From: an uncultured Acetobacter sp. | Lineage (GTDB): Bacteria > Pseudomonadota > Alphaproteobacteria > Acetobacterales > Acetobacteraceae | NCBI RefSeq assembly: GCF_937875265.1 | Contig: NZ_CALLXM010000309.1 | Location: forward strand, 1 to 5,808 | Length of the DNA: 5,808 nt | Reading direction: 5' to 3' | Shown here: piece by piece, positions 1 through 5,678 of the stretch | How positions within the stretch are numbered: position 1 is the stretch's first letter | Layout of the letters: every line of letters begins with the position of its first letter | Program-made: the position numbers and the translations under genes | The notes under the pieces: generated by a model | Told to the model about the DNA's origin: nothing | Database searches by the model: none | Seen by the model: only the letters and a program-made list of their open reading frames with translations

Positions 1-69
1 TATTTTTGCGAAAGCTGGCCGGGGAGATTGCATGTCGTGAAACGAGGCACGCGCAAGCTCGCCTTGTGA

Positions 70-220
70 CGAGGGTGGTGTGTCATTCAGGGTAAGCCTC
101 TTCCCGAGCGTTACATACCATCGAAGCGGTAGTCGTGGTTAGAACCCGCAGGGGGTGGCGAGAGCAGCCCATATGTAGTGCAAACTGTTCAGAATATGCA
201 GCGCCTATCTGAATGATAAA
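70..220 (+). ncRNA. ssrS: Candidate 6S RNA (ssrS), ends approximate
   Basis: 6S RNA binds the housekeeping sigma-RNA polymerase holoenzyme by imitating an open promoter, and so damps transcription when growth slows. Seen here: bases 83-90 (TCATTCAG) are perfectly complementary to 209-216 (CTGAATGA). The pairing extends to 81-82/217-218, and short GC pairs follow inside (91-93 with 203-205, 96-97 with 201-202). This gives the closed terminal stem expected of a 6S rod. Bases 103-119 read CCCGAGCGTTACATACC, which resembles the E. coli 6S stretch CCTGAGCCGATATTTCATACC on the 5' side of the central bubble. Further internal pairing is possible: 112-117 with 172-177, 118-122 with 154-158, and 126-129 with 146-149. 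A length of about 140-150 bases suits the family. No reading frame crosses the region convincingly. The strand is chosen from the CATACC match. Ends, promoter and terminator are not defined. The identification rests on remembered family features, so it is moderate only. Confidence 0.55.
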
Positions 221-256
221 GCGGCTGAGGCGATCTTTTCGCTGCTTAGACTAATT

Positions 257-289
257 GCAGGAAAAAGCCCCGATCAGGCTTCTTCCTGC
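257..289 (-). terminator. Hairpin terminator, possibly serving both strands
   Basis: Bases 257-269 and 277-289 form a 13-base-pair stem with one mismatch (264/282) around a 7-base loop. Read on the minus strand, the inner five pairs (265-269/277-281) are followed by a short T run from the five A residues at 262-266. It can therefore act as a modest rho-independent terminator for the small gene whose stop codon (274-276) lies in the loop. On the plus strand there is no T run after the stem. For the converging RNA gene it would be a stable hairpin barrier or 3'-end protector rather than a classical terminator. Confidence 0.55.
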
Positions 290-468
290 CGAGGGGAGCG
301 TGCTGCGTGCAGCAGGTTATCCATCTGGATATTAACCCCTTTTTCCTGAAGCTTGAGGATATCTACTTCAAGGTCAGCGATTTTACGCTTGCTCCAGAAA
401 TGCAGGAAAACGCCAAAGACTGTTGCAGAGACAGCCAGTGCCACGGCGGCAACTTCCAGAAAAAGCAT
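274..468 (-). CDS. Small single-pass membrane protein with coiled-coil-like tail, 64 aa, function unknown
   Basis: I do not recognise a family. The predicted protein has one clear hydrophobic segment at residues 6-25 (rich in V, A, L and F), then a basic stop-transfer patch (SKRK, 26-29). A charged stretch with heptad-like hydrophobic spacing follows (30-45, IADLEVDILKLQEKG), and then a short polar tail. The expected topology is N-terminus outside and C-terminus in the cytoplasm, with the helical tail available for self-association or a partner. The layout resembles PspB-type small membrane proteins, but I see no diagnostic residues. I chose the ATG at 466-468. The same frame stays open to an ATG at 601-603 (109 aa), but that start would overlap the Tim44 gene by 50 bases and put a poorly structured stretch before the helix. 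The ribosome binding site is weak (GGGA, 8 bases upstream). The gene lies just beyond a strong terminator, so it probably needs its own promoter or read-through. Confidence 0.6.
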   Translation of the reverse strand: MLFLEVAAVALAVSATVFGVFLHFWSKRKIADLEVDILKLQEKGVNIQMDNLLHAARSPRQEEA

Positions 469-517
469 GGTGAGGATCCCGGTGGCAAAATGCTTTGGAA
501 AAAAACGGCCTGCAAGC
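469..517 (-). promoter_or_regulatory. Weak candidate promoter for the small membrane-protein gene
   Basis: Read on the minus strand, TTGCAG (512-517) is followed after exactly 17 bases by CATTTT (489-494). These match the TTGACA and TATAAT consensus at about four and three of six positions. The -35 element would fall inside the 3' arm of the upstream terminator and the T run would be in the spacer. Spacing is ideal but the -10 match is poor. It is listed because a gene isolated behind a terminator needs some promoter and this is the best I can see. Confidence 0.2.
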
Positions 518-541
518 CTGTTATTGAGTGCATGCAGGCCG
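499..541 (-). terminator. Strong rho-independent terminator after the Tim44-domain gene
   Basis: Bases 506-514 and 533-541 are perfectly complementary (CGGCCTGCA with TGCAGGCCG, nine GC-rich pairs) around an 18-base loop. On the minus strand the stem is followed directly by seven T residues (the A run at 499-505). It begins about a dozen bases after the TAA of the Tim44-domain gene and marks the likely 3' end of the M16-pmbA-Tim44 transcript. Confidence 0.85.
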
Positions 542-553
542 ATGGAGCAGATG

Positions 554-1537
554 TTAGTTGCTCCGCCCCTGCTGAATGGCGGAAAGCAGCCAGCGGCCCC
601 CACGGGAAGGCCGGATAAAGGTCCAGAGTTCTGTTACGGTCACAGCCTCTGTTGAGCTGCCTTCAATAACCTGCCCGGTTGCGTTGGTAGTCAGGTCAAT
701 CAGGCTGTAGCGCATGGCAACTGTGGCGTAATCCATACCGGCTTCCTGCCAGGACTCGGCCAGATCACCCTGAATGAAGTGAACATCAGACACCACATTG
801 CGGGCACCTTGGCTGGCCAGAGTAGCAAGCTGCTGGTTGAAGTAGGAGACCATTTCCGGCGTGGCCATTTGCTGGAGAGCCGGAATATTCTGCTGGTTCC
901 ATGCCGTCTGGATGTCCAGCAGGGTCTGCTGGAAAGCCTGATAGTCTGCGCTGGTAATGGCCAGTGAACCGCTGGTGTTCCCCGTAACACCAGCGGGTGC
1001 GCCAGCAGGAGCCGGGCCAGATGCTGCCGGGTTCAGGTTAAAGGCAGAAGACCCACCGGAGCGGGAAGAGTTATTGCCGGAAAAGCGGCGAACCAGCCAC
1101 ATCACGACCATAACCACCAGCCCGATCTGGATCATCAGCCCGAAAAAGCTGAACAGGCCGTGCACACCACCCATAAAGCCATGTCCGCTCAGCAGGCCAA
1201 ACAGGCCAGCCCCTAGCATACCGCCAGCAAGCCCTGTCAGGAACGGGTGGCGGGAGGCCGTGCCCATACCCCGATTGAAGGGTGCACCATAATTATTCTG
1301 GTTGGCGTAGCCGTTATAGCCCGGTGCCGGGGTGCGCGGTGCAATGGAGCGGTCCATAGGAGCCGCGCCATAGGGGGTGGTGTTGGTTGTTGGGGGCGCG
1401 CTCCATGTCCGGCTGCCTCGGCTGCCCATGGAGCTGCCCTGACCCGGGCGAGCATCGGCATGATGCGCCAGCGGGCCACCAAGCATACTGACGGTCAGAA
1501 AAGCTGTTAAAACTGGCGCAAGGAAACGCTTTTTCAC
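554..1537 (-). CDS. Tim44-like domain membrane protein, 327 aa
   Basis: A membrane-anchored member of the bacterial Tim44-like domain family. In mitochondria this domain links the inner-membrane translocase to the import motor. The bacterial role is unsettled, with proposed envelope or protein-assembly functions. Seen here: a signal peptide at 1-29 (KKR, hydrophobic core, then ADA before RPG); a Gly/Pro/Asn/Ser-rich low-complexity segment at 30-97; a glycine-rich, zipper-like hydrophobic stretch at 98-117; a strong membrane helix at 128-149 ending in RR; a second flexible linker at 152-192; and the compact C-terminal NTF2-like Tim44 domain at about 195-325, with the late WTFIRP and GRWLLSAIQQ strands typical of the family. 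If only 128-149 spans the membrane, the domain faces the cytoplasm; if 98-117 also spans, it faces the periplasm. The start is GTG (1535-1537), supported by the signal peptide. A GGAG lies 12 bases upstream, a rather long spacing. It follows pmbA after 24 bases, so cotranscription is likely. The family call is firm, the function is not. Confidence 0.85.
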   Translation of the reverse strand: MKKRFLAPVLTAFLTVSMLGGPLAHHADARPGQGSSMGSRGSRTWSAPPTTNTTPYGAAPMDRSIAPRTPAPGYNGYANQNNYGAPFNRGMGTASRHPFLTGLAGGMLGAGLFGLLSGHGFMGGVHGLFSFFGLMIQIGLVVMVVMWLVRRFSGNNSSRSGGSSAFNLNPAASGPAPAGAPAGVTGNTSGSLAITSADYQAFQQTLLDIQTAWNQQNIPALQQMATPEMVSYFNQQLATLASQGARNVVSDVHFIQGDLAESWQEAGMDYATVAMRYSLIDLTTNATGQVIEGSSTEAVTVTELWTFIRPSRGGRWLLSAIQQGRSN

Positions 1538-1561
1538 GGTGTCTGGTTTCTCCGGACGATG

Positions 1562-2902
1562 TTAGGCCCCGGCAAGACTCAGGGCATCTACTCTTAATGT
1601 GGGGGCGTCACTGCCAAAACGGAACTGCAAATCGTCCGCTAATGTCATGGAAGCGAAAATTTCCAGCAGATTGCCAGCCAGAGTGAACTCTTCCGCAGCT
1701 TCGGCAATCTGACCATCACGGATCATGAAGCCCGATGCGCCGCGGCTGTAATCTCCCGTCAGGCCGTTGATGGACGAGCCCATCATTTCCGTAATGTACA
1801 CGCCTTCCTTGATGTCTGCCATCAGAGCGGCTGGCGTCACGCTGCCAGGCAGGAAGCTGAGATTGCTCGGGGAGGGTGCAGGCTGGCTGGAAGCCCCACG
1901 CGCTGCACGGCCGTTGCTCGTCAGGCCAAGATGGCGGGCGCTGCGGGTGTCCAGAATCCAGCTTTGCAGAACACCGTTCTCAACAAGGGTCAGCGGTTTG
2001 CCCTGCACGGCCTCGCCATCAAACGGGCGGGAGCGCAGGCCGCGCAGGCGCGTCGGGTCATCCGTGATGGTGATCTCTTTTGCAAAGATCTGCTGGCCGA
2101 GCTTGTCCTTCAGGAAGGAGGTGCCGCGTGCAATGGAAGACCCGCTGATAGCCCCCACCAGATGCCCCAGAAAGCTGTTAGCCGCACGGGGATGGAACAC
2201 AACCGGGTATTTGCCGGTGCGCGGGCGGGTGGGGTTGAGGCGTGCCACAGCATTGCGGCCCGCATTGTGGCCCAGAGTTGCGGCATCATCCAGATCAGCC
2301 AGATGGACTGTGCCGTGGTAATCATAATCCCGCTGCATACGGTCACCTTTGCCTGCCAGCACGCAGACAGAGGTGGAATGGCGAGTGCGGGCATAATGGC
2401 CCGCAAAATCCTGAGAGGTGACGAGAATCACCTCAGTGCGGCCGAAAGACGCGCTGCTTCCGGCGCTATTGGTCACACCCTCAACGGCCAGAGCGGCTTC
2501 CTCTCCCATACGCGCGCGCGCGAGAAGAGCGTTGGTGTCTGGTTCTGCCGTGTCCGTCAGGTCCAGCGCGTTCCGGGTGAGGGTGCCGGTCAGCGCCTGC
2601 GGGGCCAGACCGGCATATTTGTCATCTGGCAGCATGCGGGCCATGGCCAGCACCTGCTCAATCAGCCCGTCAAAACGAGCCGGATCCAGCGTGGTGGTGG
2701 ACACAATGGCGGTTTTCTGGCCTGCAAAAACGCGCAGGCCAAGATCTGTGGTTTCAGAGCGTTCCAGCTCTTCCGTCACACCGTTACGAACCCCCGCGCC
2801 CACGGCGGTGCTGGAAACAAAAACCGCATCAGCGGCATCCGCTCCGGCGTTGCGCGCACGGCGGACAAGATCAGAGATCTTTTCGAGGGTTTGTTCACTC
2901 AT
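1562..2902 (-). CDS. pmbA: TldD/PmbA family protein, PmbA (TldE) subunit, 446 aa
   Basis: PmbA/TldE is the partner of the metallopeptidase TldD. In E. coli the TldD-TldE heterodimer removes the leader of microcin B17 and degrades unfolded peptides such as the antitoxin CcdA, in the cytoplasm. Seen here: full family length; an N-terminal alpha/beta domain (about 1-150); a middle linker region; and a C-terminal beta-rich domain with the characteristic MGSSINGLTGDYSRGASGF block (374-392). There is no HExxxH zinc motif anywhere (the nearest is HPRAANSFLGH, 237-247). This separates it from TldD and fits the catalytically silent TldE subunit. No tldD lies in the window. The ATG (2900-2902) overlaps the M16 gene's stop as ATGA, so translational coupling is likely. 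A GGAG sits 11 bases upstream. I see no truncation or frameshift. What it processes here cannot be read from the sequence. Confidence 0.93.
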   Translation of the reverse strand: MSEQTLEKISDLVRRARNAGADAADAVFVSSTAVGAGVRNGVTEELERSETTDLGLRVFAGQKTAIVSTTTLDPARFDGLIEQVLAMARMLPDDKYAGLAPQALTGTLTRNALDLTDTAEPDTNALLARARMGEEAALAVEGVTNSAGSSASFGRTEVILVTSQDFAGHYARTRHSTSVCVLAGKGDRMQRDYDYHGTVHLADLDDAATLGHNAGRNAVARLNPTRPRTGKYPVVFHPRAANSFLGHLVGAISGSSIARGTSFLKDKLGQQIFAKEITITDDPTRLRGLRSRPFDGEAVQGKPLTLVENGVLQSWILDTRSARHLGLTSNGRAARGASSQPAPSPSNLSFLPGSVTPAALMADIKEGVYITEMMGSSINGLTGDYSRGASGFMIRDGQIAEAAEEFTLAGNLLEIFASMTLADDLQFRFGSDAPTLRVDALSLAGA

Positions 2903-4164
2903 GCCGCGAGTTTCTCCGTAATCGTGTCCAGAGACAGGACGTGTTTAACAGGCCCCAGCGCAGCCAGAGTGGGCCGCTGGGTGAAGATGCGGGTTGCGAC
3001 GCGGCGGATATCATCCGTCGTGACGGCTTCCACACGGGCCACAGTTTCAGCAACCGGAATCAGGCGGCCAAAAAGCTGAAGCTGGCGGGCAATCTGCTCA
3101 CACCGGCTGCCAGTGCTTTCCAGAGACATCAGCAGGGATGCCTTGAGCTGCGCACAGGCCCGGGCCAGTTCGTCTTTCCCGACGCTGTGCTGAACTTTTT
3201 TCAGTTCTTCCAGCGTGACGGGCACCAGTTCCGCACATTCTTTTTCCCCCGTGCCAGCATAAATGCCGAACACACCGCCATCGAGGAACGGCGCGTTGAA
3301 AGAATAGACGGAATAGACCAGCCCGCGCTTTTCACGAATTTCCTGGAACAGGCGGGAAGACATGCCACCACCCAGCAACAGGGAAAGCATAAGGGCTGCG
3401 TAGTAATCCGGGTCATTATACCCCACGGAGGGGAAGCCCAGAACCACGTGCGCCTGATCCAGATCTTTTTCCTGCCGGAACTCGCCGCCACCATAAATGG
3501 ACGGTGTGCCGGGGATGAGCGATGTGGTGCCGAGGTCCGCAAAATGGCGCTCAACCTGCCGCACAACGTCATCGTGGTGCAGGTTGCCAGCAGCCGCCAC
3601 TACCATGTTGTTCGTGGTGTAATGTGCCCCCATGTAGCGCATTAGCGTTTCACGGCTCATGGAGCGGATCAGGTCTTCCGTGCCCAGTGTGGGGCGGCCC
3701 ATAGGCTGGTCCGGGTAGGCTGTAGCCTGAAAATGATCAAACACCACGTCATCCGGGGTGTCGTTAGCCTGCCCGATTTCCTGAAGGATCACGCCGCGTT
3801 CGCGCTCGATTTCCGTCGGGTCAAATGTGGAATGGGTCAGGATATCACCAATGATATCAATGCCCAGATCCAGATTTTCCTTCAGCAGCTTGACGTAATA
3901 GGCGGTCTGTTCCCGTGCGGTGTAGGCATTGATATGCCCGCCCACATTCTCAATTTCCTCAGCAATCTGAAGAGCAGAACGGCGCTCTGTGCCCTTGAAG
4001 GCCATGTGTTCCAGAAAATGGGAAACACCGTTTTCTTCCGCGGTTTCATCCCGTGTGCCGGTGGAAACATACGCGCCGAAGGAAACGGTTTCGACGCGCT
4101 CCATACGTTCTGTCACAACAATCAGGCCCGAAGGCAGACGGGTCATCTTGATTGGATCGGTCAT
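2899..4164 (-). CDS. M16 family zinc peptidase, mitochondrial processing peptidase beta-like, 421 aa
   Basis: A single-unit M16B peptidase related to the beta subunit of mitochondrial processing peptidase, and to alphaproteobacterial homologues such as the Rickettsia enzyme known to cleave presequence-like peptides. Seen here: the inverted zinc motif HFLEH at 49-53 (H49 and H53 as ligands, E52 as catalytic base); the distal glutamate in VILQEIGQ at about 129, 76 residues after H53 as expected; the helper segment GGHINAYTAREQTAYY (75-90); and a C-terminal half with GGGMSSRLFQEIREKRGLVYSV (about 265-286), carrying the Arg/Tyr pair that shapes the active site. Length is normal and there is no signal peptide, so the location is cytoplasmic. 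Such peptidases often come as an active/inactive pair; only the active type is here. AGGA lies five bases before the ATG, directly after a terminator-like hairpin. The stop overlaps the pmbA start. The natural substrate is unknown. Confidence 0.94.
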   Translation of the reverse strand: MTDPIKMTRLPSGLIVVTERMERVETVSFGAYVSTGTRDETAEENGVSHFLEHMAFKGTERRSALQIAEEIENVGGHINAYTAREQTAYYVKLLKENLDLGIDIIGDILTHSTFDPTEIERERGVILQEIGQANDTPDDVVFDHFQATAYPDQPMGRPTLGTEDLIRSMSRETLMRYMGAHYTTNNMVVAAAGNLHHDDVVRQVERHFADLGTTSLIPGTPSIYGGGEFRQEKDLDQAHVVLGFPSVGYNDPDYYAALMLSLLLGGGMSSRLFQEIREKRGLVYSVYSFNAPFLDGGVFGIYAGTGEKECAELVPVTLEELKKVQHSVGKDELARACAQLKASLLMSLESTGSRCEQIARQLQLFGRLIPVAETVARVEAVTTDDIRRVATRIFTQRPTLAALGPVKHVLSLDTITEKLAA

Positions 4165-4173
4165 TCTTATCCT
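4165..4173 (-). promoter_or_regulatory. Ribosome binding site of the M16 peptidase gene
   Basis: On the minus strand AGGA (4170-4173) stands five bases before the ATG at 4162-4164, the clearest ribosome binding site in the window. It fixes the start of the M16 gene. Only one base (C4174) separates it from the T-rich tail of the upstream hairpin, so transcription ending there would remove this site from the message. Confidence 0.75.
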
Positions 4174-4174
4174 G

Positions 4175-4199
4175 AAAAGAAAGGCCGCAAGCGCGGCCT
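4175..4199 (-). terminator. Terminator-like hairpin between thrC and the M16 gene
   Basis: On the minus strand AGGCCGC (4193-4199) pairs perfectly with GCGGCCT (4182-4188) around a 4-base loop and is followed by TTCTTTT (4175-4181). The stem is short, very GC-rich, and has a nearly pure T tail, so rho-independent termination after thrC is likely. The M16 ribosome binding site starts immediately after. Either the M16-pmbA-Tim44 unit is fed by partial read-through from thrC, or its promoter lies within the 3' part of thrC. Confidence 0.75.
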
Positions 4200-4222
4200 G
4201 AAGAGAAGGAAGTTAGGGTGTT

Positions 4223-5620
4223 TTAAGCGTTGGAAAGTACCGCCGCACGCACGGCATCTTTCACGGCATCAGCCGTGGCCGGAACGGTGCGGTAGCGCTC
4301 TTCACGCGAATACAAATCAGCCAGATGGGCAGGCAGAGCAGGACGGATGCCGGTTGCAGCGACCATGGCATCGGGGAACTTGGCCGGGTGCGCGGTCGCC
4401 ATAGCAACCATAGGCACGCCGGATTCACGGAAACGGCGGCCTGCGGCAATGCCAATGGCGCTGTGCGGGTCAGCCAGATAACCGGAGCGGTCATGCAGGC
4501 CTTTGATCTCCGCTTCCGTCGCGGCATCATCCAGCGCCAGCCCGGAGAACAGAGCGTGAGCCGTCTCCCACGCTTCAGCCGGAACATCCATATGCCCGGT
4601 TGCGCGGAAGCTGGTCATGATGCGGGCGCAGGCCTCGGCATCACGCCCCAGCAGTTCAAACAGCAGACGTTCAAAGTTGGAGGAGACCTGAATATCCATG
4701 GATGGCGAAAGGCTGGGCATGACAGATTTCATGGTCATGTCATTCGCGTTCAGGAAGCGGGTCAGAATATCGTTCCTATTGGACCCTACGCACAGATGGC
4801 GCACGGGCAGGCCCATTTTACGCGCAGCCCAGGCAGCCAGAATATTACCGAAGTTGCCGGTGGGCACCGCAAAGGAGACTTCCTGTTCCGGTGCGCCAAA
4901 GTTCAGCGCGGCATAGACGTAATAAGGAATCTGCGCGGCAATTCTGGCCCAGTTGATGGAATTGACGGCTGAGAGATGCATTTCCTTGCGGAACGGCATG
5001 TCTGCAAACAGGGACTTCACCAGATCCTGACAATCGTCAAACGTGCCCTCAATGGCCAGATTGGTCACATTGGGTTCCAGCACCGTAGTCATCTGGCGGC
5101 GCTGCACTTCGGACGTGCGGTCCTTGGGGTGCAGAATAACAACAGACAGGCGGTCACGCCCGCGGCAGGCTTCAATGGCGGCAGACCCGGTATCGCCAGA
5201 GGTTGCCCCCACAATGGTCACATGGCTGTTGCGCTCAGCCAGAACATGTTCAAACAGCTGGCCAAGCAGCTGCATGGCCATGTCTTTGAAGGCCAGCGTG
5301 GGGCCGTGGAACAGTTCCTGCACAAACAGGCCGTCTTCCACCTGCGTGAGCGGGACAATGGCCGGGTGGTCAAACCCGGCATACGCTTTCTCGCACAGGC
5401 TGCGCAGTGTGTCGGGGGTAATGTCCTCCCCGACAAACGGCGTCATGATCCGGGCAGCAAGCTCCGGATATGGCAGGCCCCGCATGGCTTGCCACTCGGA
5501 GAGTGAAAAGCTGGGCCATGTTTCCGGCAGATACAGGCCGCCATCTTCGGCAAGGCCTGTCAGCAGGACATCAGAGAACGAGAGAGCGGGAGCCTTCCCC
5601 CGGGTCGAGATATAGCGCAT
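4223..5620 (-). CDS. thrC: Threonine synthase, 465 aa
   Basis: A pyridoxal-phosphate enzyme that converts O-phospho-L-homoserine and water into L-threonine and phosphate, the last step of threonine synthesis, in the cytoplasm. Seen here: the N-terminal signature MRYISTRG and the GLAEDGGLYLPE segment (22-33) typical of the long bacterial/fungal-type enzyme; the cofactor lysine K112 within HGPTLAFKDMAMQLLG (105-120); the phosphate-binding GATSGDTGSAA (138-148); the cofactor-binding PTGNFGN (253-259); and a complete C-terminal domain including HPAKFPDA (411-418). The length is that of E. coli-like or slightly longer class members. The start ATG (5618-5620) is fixed by the conserved first residues. 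The ribosome binding site is poor: AGGG lies 13 bases upstream. The gene follows the upstream minus-strand gene after 58 bases and is followed by a terminator-like hairpin. No attenuator-type leader peptide is visible before it. The identification is secure. Confidence 0.97.
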   Translation of the reverse strand: MRYISTRGKAPALSFSDVLLTGLAEDGGLYLPETWPSFSLSEWQAMRGLPYPELAARIMTPFVGEDITPDTLRSLCEKAYAGFDHPAIVPLTQVEDGLFVQELFHGPTLAFKDMAMQLLGQLFEHVLAERNSHVTIVGATSGDTGSAAIEACRGRDRLSVVILHPKDRTSEVQRRQMTTVLEPNVTNLAIEGTFDDCQDLVKSLFADMPFRKEMHLSAVNSINWARIAAQIPYYVYAALNFGAPEQEVSFAVPTGNFGNILAAWAARKMGLPVRHLCVGSNRNDILTRFLNANDMTMKSVMPSLSPSMDIQVSSNFERLLFELLGRDAEACARIMTSFRATGHMDVPAEAWETAHALFSGLALDDAATEAEIKGLHDRSGYLADPHSAIGIAAGRRFRESGVPMVAMATAHPAKFPDAMVAATGIRPALPAHLADLYSREERYRTVPATADAVKDAVRAAVLSNA

Positions 5621-5661
5621 GGTCAGACTTATACCCTGAATGGAAGACGGCGCGAAGTAGC
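5621..5661 (-). promoter_or_regulatory. Tentative promoter element upstream of thrC
   Basis: On the minus strand TATAAG (5628-5633, in GGGTATAAGTC) matches the -10 consensus at five of six positions and ends seven bases before the thrC ATG. The hexamer 17 bases further upstream (TTCGCG, 5651-5656) is a poor -35. If used, transcription would begin at or next to the start codon and give an almost leaderless message, which would agree with the weak ribosome binding site. The rest of the 58-base gap shows only a small GCATC/GATGC inverted repeat just after the upstream stop and no T-run terminator. Read-through from the upstream gene is therefore equally possible. Confidence 0.25.
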
Positions 5662-5678
5662 CTTCTGCATCCAGATGC

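Noticed and set aside
181..213. A tmRNA-like tag frame (GCA AAC ... TGA, reading ANCSEYAAPI) in the left RNA region
   Set aside because: Alphaproteobacterial tags usually begin ANDN and end in AA. I find no tRNA-like acceptor with CCA or GGGG start around it, and these bases fit better in the 3' side of the 6S-like fold.
1..250. RNase P RNA, SRP RNA or cobalamin riboswitch in the left region
   Set aside because: None of the conserved blocks of these RNAs (for example GAGGAAAGTCC for RNase P, GGAAGGAAGCAG for SRP, or the B12 box) is present on either strand.
274..603. 109-residue version of the small membrane protein starting at 603
   Set aside because: It would overlap the Tim44 gene by 50 bases, be interrupted by the terminator hairpin, and add a stretch with no structure before the membrane helix.
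307..655. Two plus-strand frames of about 100 aa opposite the small membrane-protein gene and the end of the Tim44 gene
   Set aside because: They cross a strong minus-strand terminator, show no domain or hydrophobic pattern, and overlap a better minus-strand candidate.
1931..3079. Long plus-strand open frame (382 aa) opposite pmbA and the M16 gene
   Set aside because: It lies antisense to two well-identified genes, its protein has no recognisable domain and is rich in odd residues, and it reflects the codon bias of the minus-strand genes.
4325..5506. Plus-strand frames opposite thrC (215 and 176 aa)
   Set aside because: They are antisense shadows of a highly conserved enzyme gene, with no recognisable protein features.
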